Of a stretch of DNA of 64,000 nt, positions 24,912-38,312 are shown piece by piece. Under the pieces are notes generated by a model. That model searched no databases and was not told the origin of the DNA. It worked only from the letters and a program-made list of their open reading frames with translations. The position numbers and the translations under genes were made by a program. Location of the stretch: positions 29,806,720-29,870,719 of the forward strand of contig OW028585.1 of assembly GCA_932294295.1 (NCBI GenBank). Reading direction: 5' to 3'. The DNA is from Alitta virens. Lineage: Eukaryota > Annelida > Polychaeta > Phyllodocida > Nereididae. Within the stretch, counting starts at the first letter, position 1; every line of letters starts with the position of its first letter.

Positions 24912-27900
24912 ATGATTGTCATGACAGCTGCAAAAGACATGATTGTTAGAGAAGCTACTGAAAATGATTATGAAGCTGTCATGGCTATTGACCCAAACTA
25001 TTTCCATGGTTTGGACTTGTTGCCTGACATGTATTTTAGGTTTTTGAGGGATCCAAAGAGGACTGGATTTGTTTTAGAGTTGGATGGCCAAGTGGTGAGT
25101 AACAGTTGTTGTTTTTTTATGTCCTCAAGGGTAGAGATAATGTCTCAATGTCAATATCTCAATGATCCTGGGTCTGCCAGCTTATTTGACTAGCTGTAAG
25201 AGGCAGTTATAATGATGAGATGATAAGGCTTGGAGTCCACACCTGCTACTAAGTCTGCCAGCTTATAGATGACTATGACTAGCTGTAAGTGGCAGTTATA
25301 ATGATGAGATAATAAGGCTTGGAGTTCACACCATGTTAAACATTTCATTTTTTTTTCGATTGTCTGAACTAAGTAATTTAAAGGATTTAATTATTTAATT
25401 AAAGGTAACATTTATGTGGAAGTGGTGTTGTGTACATTGTGACATCATCACAATTGTTACATAAATAGAGTGTATCAGAGAAATTTGTTATACGTGGCAT
25501 CAGCAAAATTTGCCACCCCCTAAAAACTAACTTTTATGAGTGTATTTTTGTACATAAATACATGGCTAATGATGCACACAATTATCTGTTCAAATCAATT
25601 TTCTGGTTACAACTGTAAAAATGCATAATTTTGGGAGTTTTAAGGGTGGAAAATTTCTCTGATCATGACGAATTTCACTGATTCCAAGTGTAGTAGAAAC
25701 ACTTTATTGGAGAATCCAATATACAGTTGGAAGCAGAATTATTCAACCCCTGGATTCTTGGATCAAAATATGTCAACTATAATTCTGCACAGGACAGAAT
25801 GACACATCCCATCATCTATATTTTCCAGGAAGTGACAATTCACTATATTTTGCAAATTTTAAAGTTTTTTTTTTTTTATCTGTTTTGCAATAATACATGA
25901 CCAATGCACATACAAAGTCTCGTACATTCGTATTTTAGGGTAGGGTTGTGATTTAGTTAATATTTTCTTCATTGTGCAAGATTTTCAGCAGATTTTCTCT
26001 GAATTACCTAAAATTCATCATGAAAAACATTTTAGCCAGAAATCATGAAATAGCAGCTGGCTGGTAAAAAAAGTCGAGGGACTTCAGTAGTCACATGACA
26101 TTCGGTGAAAATACATCAAAATTACATATTATTCTTATAAAGGTCAAACTTTGGTTCTTGTACTTCAAAATAATTTTGCTTATTGCTTTGTCAATAAGAA
26201 AATTAAAAGTGAAAGTTTCCAAACATACACTTAAATATTACTATCTATTCAGAGAAGGCAAAAAAGTGGTCCATTTTCATGAAATTGCATTCTGTGTTAC
26301 AGTCACTTGAATTGTAAAAGTGCCAATGATATTGCAATATTTTCATCATAAATAACCAGGTGATGACAAGAAAGATTGTCTGGATTAAAAGAAAGCTAGA
26401 TTCAACAACAGCAATGGCCCCACAGACCATAGCAACCCAATACCCCAAAAATGGCAGGTGTGGGAGTTCACAAGTGCACAGGTTATGTAACATTACATAC
26501 ATGTTGCACACAGCAGTAAAATTAGCAAAACATGACATATTATCACATTCTTAAAAATTGTGATGATTGCATTTGTCATTTATGTGGGTTGAATAATTCT
26601 GATTCCAACTGTAGCTTTTCTTCATCCAATAAAACTCTATATTCTACACCTAAAGTAATAGCCAATCAGCATGCACAGAGGGCATCCAGGACCAATAAAT
26701 CCTGATATTGGTAGGCAATATTCACGCTGTACAAACACAACACCTAAAGGGTAGAGAAACACAGAATTAATCTGGTGTACCACATAATAAAACCGGAATT
26801 ACGAATTTAAACAACAAAAATTGCTGTTCCAAGCTTTATAAACCACATATCAACAAAAACGGAGTTGCATCAAATGAAAAACTATAATAGAAACATATCT
26901 GCACTGTTTCAGTGATGGTAAGCACAATTGCGCAGTTGAACAGTGGTCCACGGCCGTTTTTGGCATTTTCACATCAACAGGCCAGTGCTCTGCCATGATT
27001 TTACACAATTTAATGTAGATTTCACAGATGCAGTGCAGGGATGTTGCTGTTGTAGTTTACTGTTTGATAGAAATGGAAATATCCCAGCAGTTGTATATAA
27101 TCACCAATTTATTTGTTTGTTTATATATGTTTTTCCTGCCCTGTTATGAGGTAAAACACCCAAAGTGACGTTCCTCTACCCTACAGGCGTCAAATGAAAT
27201 TGACCAATCACAACTCGCCGACTGTTTGAGTGGTGGCGCCACTGGTATGCAAGATTCTCAATTTGGCTGGGAACTGCCTAAGCGTAAACGCGATAGGCAG
27301 GTAGGCTATACCTATCCCGGATGGCTGATTGGCCAAGAACTGAATTTTCTGATTGGCTGTGCTATTTTTAGAATGGGGATCACGTTCCGGTCTAGGTCTT
27401 TCCAATGTTAAAGCGTAGAATGCGCACGCACGCTACCGGGAGGAATTCCTCCTGGCTAATGGCAGCCCCTACCTGCGTACTGTGTCAGCTAGTTGCAGCG
27501 GCCCAGCGAAGATTCTCAATCGGCGAGGCAAATGTCATGAAAAGCGTCGTCGCTGCACTACTTTGCAGTATTAATATGTAACAAAGAGGCTGCACTAAAA
27601 AATATAATTTCGAATTCAAAACTTTTAAAAGTGATCTTTCATAACAGAGTGGTAATCCATCATTTAGTACAGTTCATACTGATTCTGTACATGTTTTCAG
27701 ATAAAAATTGACGAAATATTAAGTGTTTGGAAACCAAAATGAACATCTACTCATAGCCAATATGTGCAATATAATCATGTGTACTAGTCCATTACAATTC
27801 ATGACTAACATTTGGCTACTTAATATTTTACTCTATAGTAAAGTTAAAGTTTCAATGTATCCTCTTAAAAATTTTCTTTTGAAATTCTTTTTTAAATATC

Positions 27901-30542
27901 AAGGTAATATGTAACAATATTTATTTCAATGCTGTATATAGCTGTAAGCCTACTTAATATTACGCTCTATAGTAAAGTTAAAGCTTCAATATATCTTCTT
28001 TTTATAATTATCTTTTTTAATTCTTTTTCAAAATATCAAGATATTAACAATAATTGGCTCTCACAATTTAGGTGTATAATATAACAAATTGTGGATGGAG
28101 AGTCGACCAATATGCAATATGCAACGCATCGCACAATAACACTGGCTTCGACCAGTAAAACTGCATACTAGTCTCCTCACCATCCACTATTTATTTAATA
28201 TTGGACTCCTTGCCATCCAATATGTTAACCCATCTGGTTGGTTTCATTTATGTTGTATTTCTTGTTAAGGTTGGTTTTATGGTGGCATATGTCGCAGACG
28301 ATGGCTACTCCGGGATTGGACAAGTTGGGAGGATTCGTTCGGATGTCCAGGCAAAAGGTGAAACATTCTTGTGTTCATTGGCGTAGCTGGACCTTCTGGA
28401 ATAGAGGCATGGGGGGGCCATGGTCTAAATCAGGGGAGGAGTGGGGGGGGGGGGGGGGGCAACTGGAAAATATAAATTTGATGTATAGCATATGTTAATT
28501 TAGCCGTTATCTGACTCGAGAAGCATGATCCAGTGATGGGCCTCATACATTTATTTTATTATACATGCCAGAACAATGCAGAAGTGAGACAACCCCCCTA
28601 GTTTGAAAGCAGTGAAGTTTTTAACACTGCCCTTTAAGGATTATGACCAACACTACAAAACACCAGAATCTTTCATTACCTGCAAGAATTAAAAGCACGA
28701 GATGTTTGAAATTTCACTTTTTGGGTTTTGCACCAGGTAAAGAAATTTTTTTGCCCATGCGAGTTTCAATCTAATTTTCCAGTATTTGGAGATAATGAAA
28801 TCATCTTATAGTGTTTACAAATCCTTGGATATTGGTCTTTAGTTCCACATATTAATAAACAGTGCTGTAGCCATGTTGATCTCAGGTCACAAGTTCATAT
28901 TGAAAACAGCATGGGAAGAGTGAGACAAAGCATGAGTGAGACAGGGTGAGACAGTCAATTCAATGTAAGTATATAGGAAAAATGACAGCTGAATGTCTGT
29001 TGCATAACAAGCTGAATTGGTGATGTCTTGTACCCAGTGTCCATGCCAGGATGCATTCTTAGATTGAATTCTGTATAGATTTATTCTACGACAGTTTAAG
29101 GGTTTTGGAACCTGTCATGGATATTCAAGCAATGCTGACTGAGAAAAAAATCATTCGAAGTTTGCAGTAAATACCAAAGTTTTGATCCAACTGGGATATG
29201 ATGTTTTCCTTGGTCAGCTATTACAATGTTCTAATGAGGAAATCTGGAATGGGGGGCCAAGGTCTTGGCTGTTAATGTAGTAAAACACACGGCGAGCTTG
29301 GCTGGCACCGAAAATTACTTCTGCCTAAGTCTTCATGTTATGTAGATAATGTAGAAAAAACTCCAAAAGTTATTTGCTGAGCCAGCCAAGAGTTTTTGAC
29401 CAACAAAGAGATTATCCTAAATTTTGACGATGGAGGTATTCCACTCACTGAAACAATCTGATATGGCGTGACAGAAGCACCTGAATGGACTGGAAAATTT
29501 AGCAATTCTTTTGCTTGATATGCAGTCAGTTTTGGACTGGTTTTAATTCACCTTATCAGATGTGCATAACATGAGGCTTTTATTATCTAACTTTTTTGTG
29601 TTTACAGGATTGTGGTCATATCTTCGTGATACTACAATAGCAAAAGCAAAGGAGAGAAATCCAACAATTAAAAACATTGCCATCGCATCACCGCATAAAA
29701 CATTTATGTTGAAAGACATTCATAGAAGGTCGCTGCCATTGGCCTATTTGGGAACCAGAGTAAGATGAATTTCAAGAAATCTCTGACTAAAACTTCAGCT
29801 TTTGGCAATTTTTTGAATGACTGCCACCGTAGCATTGTAAAAGTAACCTAGTCAAAGGATCTTAAGTGCATCAATTTGGGTTTTACTGATGGGATGGTGC
29901 TTATCACCGTGAACACATCAGATTTACATTTAGAAATATAAGGTCACTTGAATAGTACACTTTATGTATGTAAAATACTTAATCACATTTCAGCCTTGTT
30001 TCATCATTGGTCTAAACCCAGGCACTGAAAGGATCTCACAGCAGTCATTGGTTTCTACAGTGAAAAGCATTGATGCAACAACAGCGAAGTCTGTCATCTT
30101 ACATGCAGACAACCAATGGAGACTCTTTCCTTATCGACGAATCGTAATCTTTTACGCGCCTCACAGAATCACCCCATCGAACGTAAACACCATCATTAGT
30201 ACTTGCGATGAGATTTTGTGCACTTTTGACCCTAACGATAACCTTGGATGCTTAACAATATCATTCGGTCTCAGTTACCAAACAAAAAAAGGTCTGAGAT
30301 ATGATATCGAAGTTTACGGTGCTGATTTGCAAGATGCCTTGAACCACATCGATCGCCACATACAACTGTCCCACAAGTACCACAAAATGGGCGGCCATTA
30401 TCTCTGGATCTTCCTTCCAGCATGTCTTCCATATGACGTTGTTCTGGAACACGTCAAAAGGAATTTTGAAACGGAAGGCAAAGTCATCCATTCTTCTGTC
30501 TCAATCTTCGAGGGTCCCCAGCTAGGCCAATCTAAACTCTGA
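24912..30542 (+). CDS. NAT16/HISAT-like GNAT N-acetyltransferase, four exons
   Basis: Exons 24912-25094, 28270-28357, 29608-29759 and 29994-30542 join in frame to 323 aa, close to vertebrate NAT16 and fish histidine N-acetyltransferase, which acetylate small amino substrates using acetyl-CoA. Seen in the sequence: the family opening IVREATENDYEAVMAI, then HGLDLLPDMYFRFLRDP (residues about 32-49), the GNAT core strand VGFMVAYVADDGYS, an acetyl-CoA loop around QAKGLW (about 86-91), and a long C-terminal half with GLRYDIEVYGAD typical of this family. Start choice: first ATG after an in-frame stop; the Met at residues 4 and 10 are alternatives. Intron 1 (3.2 kb) contains a 0.9-kb TIR element, a short MITE and a CpG-rich block. 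It has no counterpart in the mirrored right half, but relics of its exon 3 occur in intron 1 of all AKR copies. Acyl acceptor unknown. Confidence 0.88.
25724..26611. mobile_element. Non-autonomous TIR element (888 bp) with TA duplication
   Basis: Ends CAGTTGGAAGCAGAATTATT and its complement, about 26 bp with one mismatch, flanked by TA on both sides, as in Tc1/mariner elements. No transposase frame. A second copy in opposite orientation is at 16951-17880. It lies in intron 1 of the acetyltransferase gene. Confidence 0.85.
26738..27190. mobile_element. Short MITE with imperfect TIRs
   Basis: The left end ACACCTAAAGGGTAGAGAAAC and the reverse complement of the right end, ACGCCTGTAGGGTAGAGGAAC, pair with four mismatches. 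About 450 bp, no coding sequence. Confidence 0.5.
27195..27560. promoter_or_regulatory. CpG-rich block with CCAAT boxes in the acetyltransferase intron 1
   Basis: GC and CpG content rise sharply here against AT-rich surroundings. CCAAT motifs occur on both strands (GACCAATCAC at about 27203, GATTGGCCAA and GATTGGCTG near 27327 and 27351). It could be an alternative promoter for the acetyltransferase exons 2-4 or a GC-rich repeat. Confidence 0.35.
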
Positions 30543-32215
30543 TTTTGCTATGAAACTCTAAACACTAACATTGTGTCATAATTGTGAACATTCATAAGTG
30601 GCATGATTCTTCCCGGACAACATGCTAAAGTGGCGCAACATCGGTATAACATTGGCCGACATCAGGACCACATAGGCCGAAGGAGGCCAATGATGAAATA
30701 ATGTTGTCCGATTGGGAATGCTATCTGGATGATCAAGTTGTCAGTGATGCGAAAAAAGAAGTAGGGTGCCATTGGAATAATATTCAACTGTTTAATAACT
30801 AAAATTTATAAAGCTTTTGTTGTGATAATTCTGTTTAGTAAACGCTTAATTACCACTTTATTAAACTGTTTCTTTCCTTTTATCACTTTAAAAAAAGCTG
30901 CAATATATAAGCTAGCTACACTGTGTCTTAATCATTCATGAAAAATTGCAATGCAGATTTAATAAGAGTTGAAACATTCATTTCCAAGACAATCTCCATA
31001 ATTTTATCATTAGATGAGTTATGATCAATTCAATCTTCCCCTCCCCCCCCCCTGAAATTAACAAATTAAAACTACCTTTTTTCTACACACTTTAGTTCGG
31101 AATTGTTGGGCTTTGTTAAACAGTTTTACACTTCATTTCACATATCAGTACAAGTTTATCTATAAAAATAGTTTGTCACCATTACTTCACCTCTTGACAA
31201 GCATCTGTGCATTAACTTGTACACATGAGGGAAAGTCTTAATGTGACAAAGTGGGCCTGCATCCTCCCACCCATCAAGAAAAATCGACGCCCCTGGAGTA
31301 AGACCAAAAGAGTCCTACAAGTGTCAGTTTTTCTTTGGAAATGTTTAGTTTTATTCCACTAGTAGGGTCAGAAATTTTAGACTCTGACCCCCTAAACAGT
31401 CTCTAAATGCCCAGAAAACAACTTTCTGAAAAAGTTTAGGTCTATAGGTAAATATTTAAAGGTTGCAAAAGACCTGAATAAATATTTCTTTTTTAGGGGG
31501 TCAGAGCAGGAAATTTTAAGTTTGTGCATTTGGACCATCTACTGCTGGCCCTGATAATAATTAATTTAGGTAAAATGTGCCATCTGTAAGGAGTAAAGTT
31601 ATAATCCAGCAGAGTAGACCAACCATAGGATAATAACTTTATTTCATGCAGGATAAATTTATTTGCAATGGGTAAAAGTTTATTCCAATGGAGTATTTTC
31701 GACACAGATCTGCAGCTGTTTACAAGTCCACTGCCTGCGCCATCTATATTAATTTTAATTAGCGGGCGAGCAGTGCAAGCATGCAGGGGAGTGTGGGGCA
31801 CCATGAGCCGTGAGGCACCTTGATCCATTGGCTCTGTAGGCCAGTTGGTTTGTCATTAACCTTGTAAATGGCAATGATTTTGTGCCCTAAGTGAACAAGA
31901 ATTAGTTCACTAATTATTTTTTTTGAGTTTTCTATCAGGACAATGTGTCAATTCAGAATTTACACTTTTCACTACCACAGAGTAATAAAACTAAGCAATA
32001 TTATTTTTTTCTAGTATCTTTATTACGTGTAGAATCCAGCAGCCAATTTGTCAGTGTGAACAAGGCAATATATACCACAGATATACCTGCATCACACCAT
32101 ATGTTTTTATATGGAATTGCACGTGGGCCAGCTTACACGGGCACCTTAGGCCTGACCATGAAACAACAATAAACAGTTAAAAGCATACTATTGCATTTAT
32201 AAGCCTTTGTAGTAT
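30543..32215. other. 3' flank of the acetyltransferase gene
   Basis: No further gene seen. It contains a dispersed element at about 30610-30730 (TGTTGTCCGATTGGGAATGC and GGCCAACATC-type motifs, also at 15600-15740 and 51365-51440) and a homopolymer-bearing repeat at 31030-31300. Confidence 0.5.
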
Positions 32216-33850
32216 ACGCTACTATGTCATTTGCTTGACAAGTCATAGATAAAGCACAGTCTTGTACTTTTCGGAATCCTTAGAAGTAGCTCTGTCAAGC
32301 TACGGGGGATGCCATTTTGTCCCATGGCAACCAAGCTTAAAAACTGTTACCATAGCAATGAACCCAGGTTTTCAGTAAATGTTATATTTCTTTATATTTC
32401 TTTACCACTAGTACTGACAGACTCTATCCAAATTACCTAATCAAATCTTTTAACTACATGCTTTATTTTGGTTATGTGACCTTTAAGGTCAAAGGTCATT
32501 GTCATAGTGAGAATTGGGGTTAAATGTACAAATTTGGCCCTTTTTAACATAAAAACATTTTTAGATTCATTATGCGTATCACTTATACCTGTTTCCATGC
32601 AAACAGGTATTCATCAGTAACTTGACATTGTCTAAATTTGTTCTGGATATTTAGGTTGTCTTGGTATCCATGGCAACCAGGTTCAAATGATCATAAACAA
32701 ATTGATGTCCTTCACAACATAGACAAATGGGAAATCCCAAAAAGCTAGATATGCGATTACACTGTTCCTGCAGCTTTCTGTGATTTGTAATTTTTAAAAC
32801 CTACTTGCAGAATATTTTAGACAGGTGACCTTCAAGGTCAAAGGTCAAGGTCATGATAAAAGTGAGGCTAAAAACAAAAATCTCGTCAATTTTTGCAGTA
32901 AAAGAAGACATTGAATCCTACCTAATACTACATTAATTGGCAGTTTTCAAATTGACATTAGTTTGTGAGAAATGTAGTCCTGGCTTGTTTTAAAAATATA
33001 GTTTGAATAGGTAGCCATGGCAACCAGGCTAAAATCGTCACATACAAAATCAAGATGAATGACAATGTTGTCAAATTTGAGAGATTTTGGTGGCTGATAA
33101 GTAGTTTTCCAGGGCCAACATGGTCTTGAATATTAGTTTTTTTTATATCAGGGAACATTTCAATCATGTGACCATCAAAGTCAAAGGTCAAGGTCCAGGT
33201 GACAACTAAGGTCAATGACCCATGTGCCACCATCTTGTGCCCTACAGGAGTGAATAGAATCTAATGCTGTGTGCTAATTTGTGCAAGTGACATTTATATA
33301 AAGATCCCAACATGACTAATAATTGCTCCACATATATAATTTGTGAGATACAATTTCACAAGTCCAATATAGCTGTAAGCGTTCATATTTCTGTATTTGG
33401 TGTATACATGGGATTATTTTAGTCATGTGACTGTGGGGTCGAAGGTATAGGTCTCAGTAAAAACTGAGGTCAATAACCTTAAATCAGCCTATTTGCAATA
33501 TGGAAATGAATATAATCTCATTTTACGTTGCACTGGTAATTTATGTAGAGATGTCAACATGACCAATGTTCCCTGAATGTATGATGGAAATAGCAGGTGA
33601 TATATAATTTTAACTGGTATCCATGGCAACCAGGCAGGATTCACCACAAACAAAACTGAGGAAAAGGACCATGTTTGCAAATTTGCAGGATTTTGAATGG
33701 CTGTTAAGCAGTATAACAAGGTAATATAACAAGGCAAGCGTAGCCTCCAGGGGTATTTTTTTCTGCATTTTATAACATGTGAATAACTCAGTCATGTAAT
33801 CTTAAAGCCAAAAATGAATGATGAAAACTCAGATCAATGACCCTCAATCG
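32216..33850 (+). repeat. Inner inverted repeat, left arm, with AGGTCA repeats
   Basis: Reverse-complementary to about 36560-38060, with high but imperfect identity. Inside, two motifs recur at intervals of about 350-600 bp: CCATGGCAACCAGG (about 32672, 33014, 33624) and clusters of AGGTCA. No coding sequence. Confidence 0.82.
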
Positions 33851-34259
33851 ATTTTTCTTCCCAACAGCAGTAAATTATATAACCTCTAAGCCAACCTTTT
33901 GTTCATGGCAAGTTTTCGGTCAATTGTTTTCCAAGTTTCATCATTGAGCCACCTTAAGTTTTTTTTTTACTATGGAAGTGTAGGTCTGGGCATCATATTT
34001 GTGGGATTATCCTCTATTGTTTCAAGTATATGTAAGAAATTGTTCTCCTTTGGTGGCGATTACAAGAAACATATTGGAAACATCTTTAATGAGTCTTTAA
34101 TCTTAGTTATGTTGGTAAATACCCACTTTTTATGTATTCCTTGACCATGAAAACCCACATGTAGACACCAGACAGACAGACAGACAGAAATTTTTTTATT
34201 TATGCCATAAAAATCATAATAATACAATAACATAATTTTTATAATATGTTAATGCCAAA

Positions 34260-35160
34260 GCATGATGCCGAAGGACGAATTCGGCGCCGGAAAATTTGGT
34301 GAATTCGACTCATGAAAGAAGTGAATTCGGCACAAAAAACGGTGAATTCAGCGCACTGAATAATTCTCATTCATAGCTATATATAAGTAAAACAAATTTA
34401 TTATTCAAATAGGACGTTTAGGGAATCGGACATTTCAGGTTTGGACGTTTTGGTTGTCAGACGTTTTGACTTGATACTGCTCCAAGCAAGCTAATCACTG
34501 ATTGGCTGTTATATTTTTGAACTTCTCATTTCGACCAATCACAGCGCATAACACAAAGTAATCAAAATGGCGGTTGTCACTGTTAATCACGACGATCTTA
34601 GCTACGTTTTGAAAGGAAATTGGTTTATATTTTGCATCTTAGGGACAGAATAACTGTATTTTATGGATTACCGATATTATACTTAAGCATTTTAATTTTT
34701 AGAAGTGCAACAAAGGCGGCTGGAGGACTGTTGTATACATGTTTGACGTCCGTAACATTAGACAGCTGACAGTTCGCTAACCACCAATACCGGAGCACAT
34801 AACTTTGTCAAAAGTTGATCAAATTTCTCAAAGTATACATTAAATAAAAGCCAGAAAGTCATAGAATACCTTTCTGAACAAATACGGTATCCAGTCCCTG
34901 TGAAAACGGCAAAATTCGCCGTGTTATCGGCAATTTGCATGGCCATTTCAGCACGAAGCTGTACAACGCACTTCGGTCATTTCCGTCGGAGTTCGCCATC
35001 TCGTTACCAAATCTCGTAACGTTAGGAAAACTTTGTTTGTATACAATTGCACATGGGTGAGATTTAAATTCCAGAAAAGGCTCAGTCAAAATTATCGTGG
35101 TGCTGCCACCTGTCGCTGATTTCGTAGTGAGTGTTGCCACCTAGCTCCTGCAACCTTGAA
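34260..35160. promoter_or_regulatory. CpG-rich centre of the inner palindrome, candidate promoter
   Basis: CpG-dense segment between the inner arms. It has CCAAT boxes in both orientations (GATTGGCTG near 34500, GACCAATCAC near 34535) and an AAAATGGCGG motif at 34566, like YY1 sites at metazoan start regions. A plus-strand ATG at 34569 opens a short frame and a minus-strand frame starts at 35140. No downstream exon could be joined. Confidence 0.4.
34870..35140 (-). CDS. Possible first coding exon of an unrecognised gene
   Basis: An open frame starts MATLTTKSATGGS and runs about 90 codons to a possible donor after FVQK (AAGGTATTC). It lies in the CpG-rich block. No domain is recognised and no second exon was found on the minus strand, where the next sequence is the inner inverted repeat. 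It may be a chance frame. Confidence 0.2.
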
Positions 35161-35999
35161 CATACAGCCTACGGCCTCTGGCCTTCGGCTATAAATATTG
35201 GCTGAGGCGATGCCCATTTTGCCTAAGTGTAGGCACTGCCATAAGCACCCCCTGTTTAAATCATAAACTACAAATTAATTTTTCTGCCAAGAAAAAAAAA
35301 AAAAATTACCAAAATGGTATTATCTTTATTAGTCTACGAGATTTGAAAAAATAAGTATTTCTATTAATGGCGTCCCTAATTTGCATAGTAGTGTTCTCAA
35401 TTACTAATCATGATACTTTAATGAACCACACAAAATGTATAGGTTGAAACTTGAAAAAAAATTGACCACAAAGTAAAATATGGGTGGTCAGTTTGATATG
35501 TAAATTAAGGGGTGAAGGACTAAAAATACAGCTTGACAACAGCAAGATTTGAAATCAGCAGGTCCATTAACATACGTACATAAATAATTTATGGTTTCAT
35601 GAGAAGATAAGGAATTAGTCAGTGACTGATCTTCAAAAAAGGTAAAACTGAAAATGTTTATACATCAATAATTTATTTATGGCCATGGCAACAATTTAGC
35701 ACTGGTTGTTGTGGCAATATCGGTAGTTCCATGACACAGACAAATTCAGAAACCTGAAAAGATGCAACTTCAGACAGTTGAAAATGTACCAAAACTAGCG
35801 AGAAATCCATGCAGGGACTTGTTTTTATGATTCAAACCAGCTTGCCATGTATTCCAGTAATACATATCAACTTACTTATTTTTGGAAAACAAACATAAGT
35901 CATGTTAGAATTATTATTATTATGTATTTACTGCGCCATATGCTTGAATTAACCTACTGAATAGAACATAATAAAATAATGTTCAGTTTCATTGCGCAA

Positions 36000-38060
36000 A
36001 ATTGACTGAATATGATCACTGACCTTAGTTTTTACCATTACCTAGACCCTTGACCCCCTAATCACATGACTGAAATTAGCCCGTGCATATGTGTATATGC
36101 TTAATACAGAAATGTGAAAGCTTAGACCTATGTCGGTCCTGTAGAAATGCATAACCGGCAGCAAAATATCACTTGTGCATTTCGAAACCTTCACTTCTGA
36201 TTCTTCATTGCCTAATTATTCAACAAAATAATCCTGTATTACAAGCATTAAGGAAATCAATTTTTTTCAGACCTCAATTCATTTGCATGATAAATGCCTT
36301 TGGTTGCAGCTGAAAGCTCTCAGGCGAGGAAAATTTGACTATGCAGAAAAAGTTTAACATTTCCAAGAAAGTATTAAAAACTTCTTTTCACGAAATCTGA
36401 ATTTTGATGTTTTTCTTGGAAAGCCAGCTTATGTGCAATAGTAATGTAATATGACTCAATAGCAGCAATTTTTTTTTATATTTGCAACGCACTGGTCACT
36501 TTAAAAAAAGAGTAATGATTGCAGCTATCAACATGCAGGTAATTTTCTTAGTTTTCTTTATGAGGAAACCAGCCTAGTTGCCATGGATACCACTTGACAT
36601 TATATACCCATGGTGTATATCTCTACATAAATTACAAGTCCAGAATAAAATGAGATTATATTTACTTCCATATTGAAAATGGTCTGATTTAAAGTCATTG
36701 ACCTCCGTTTTTACCATGACCTAGACCTTCGACCCCACAGGCACATGACTAAAATAATCCCATATATACACCAAATACAGAAATATGAAAGCTTACAGCT
36801 ATATTGGCCTTGTGAAATTGCAAAACAGGCTGCAAAATCTCGCAAAAGTGAGAACATTGTCATTTTCTTTAGTTTTGTTTATGATGAATCCAGTCTGGTT
36901 GCCATGGATCCCAGTTAAAATTATATTATATGTGGAGCAAGTATTGGTCATGTTGGGATCTTAATATAAATGTCACTTGCAGAAATTAGCACACCGCCTT
37001 AGATTCTATTCACTCCTTTAGGGCACAAAATGACCTTAGTTGTCACCTGGACCTTGACCTTTGACTTTGATGGTCACATGATTGAAATATTCCCTGATAT
37101 AAAAAACAAATATATTATAAAGTTTAAGACCATGCTGGCCCTAAAAACTACTTGTAAGCTACCAAAATCTCTCCAATTTGAGAACATTGTCATTCATCTT
37201 GATTTTGTTTTGACAATTCTAGCCTGGTTGCCATGGCTACCAATTTAAACTATATTTGTAAAACAAGCCAGGACTACATTTCTCACAAACTAATGTCAAT
37301 TTGAAAACTGCCAATTAATGTAGTATTAGGTAGGATTCAATGTCTTCTTTTACTGCAAAAATTGACGAAATTTTTGTTTTTAGCCTCACTGTTATCATGA
37401 CCTTGACCTTTGACCTAGAAGGTCACCTGTCTAAAATATTCTGCAAGTAGGTTATATTAAAAATTACAAATCACAGAAAGCTGCAGGAACAGTGTAATCG
37501 CATATCTGGCTTTTTGGGATTTCCCATTTGTCTATGTTGTGAAGGACATCAATTTGTTTATGATCATTTGAACCTGGTTGCCATGGATATCAAGACAACC
37601 TAAATATCCAGAACAAATTTAGACTATGTCAAGTTACTGATGAATACCTGTTTGCATGGAAACAGGTATTAAGTGATACGCATAATGAATCTAAAAATGT
37701 TTTTATGTTAAAAAGGGCCAAAATTGTACATTTAACCCCAATTCTCACTATGACAATGACCTTTGGCCTTAAAGGTCAAATAACCAACATAAAGCATGTA
37801 GTTAAAAGATTTGATTATGTAACTTGGATGGAGTCTGTCAGTGCTAGTGGTAAAGAAATATAAAGAAAACTAAAATTTCCTGAAAACCTGGGTTCATTGC
37901 TATGGCAGCATATTTCAAGCTATGTTGCCATGGGAAAAAATGGCATCCCCCCTAGCTCGATAGAGCTACTTCTGAGGATTCCGAAAAGTACAAGATTGTG
38001 CAGTGCCTATGATTTGTCAAGCAAGCCACTTTTTGTGACATAGTAGCGTATACTATTGAT
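36000..38060 (-). repeat. Inner inverted repeat, right arm
   Basis: Mirror of 32216-33850 about a centre near 35.14 kb. It carries the same recurrent GGTTGCCATGG and TGACCTTTGACCT motifs. The arm starts to lose similarity toward 36.0 kb. Confidence 0.8.
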
Positions 38061-38129
38061 TATATTATAAACATGAACTTAACCTGCCATATAAGTATAT
38101 AGTGTATTTTAGCCTACATTGCATTATAA

Positions 38130-38312
38130 GTGATGTAGGGTCAGAACTGCTTCCAGAAACATTTTTCTCAATAAATCTAGTCTTATCTTCTCTGAATAGT
38201 AGACGACAGACAATCTCCTGTGTTGCGTTTATTTATTTATTCAAATATCGCTCATACAGTGTCTCATTGACATGAGTCCCCCTAACATGCCCCCTTTTTT
38301 TCACATACAATT
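38130..38312 (-). mobile_element. Candidate 3' LTR with polypurine tract
   Basis: On the minus strand a run AAAAAAAGGGGGCA is followed at once by TGTTAGGGGGACTCATG, the layout of a polypurine tract and LTR start; an AATAAA-rich stretch follows. It is on the same strand as the pol fragment but does not resemble the 39392-39641 LTR, so it may belong to another element. The left end is uncertain. Confidence 0.4.

Noticed and set aside
26245..26538. Minus-strand frame of 97 codons as a transposase remnant
   Set aside because: It lies in the TIR element but has no catalytic motif, and its copy at 16951-17880 does not keep the frame.
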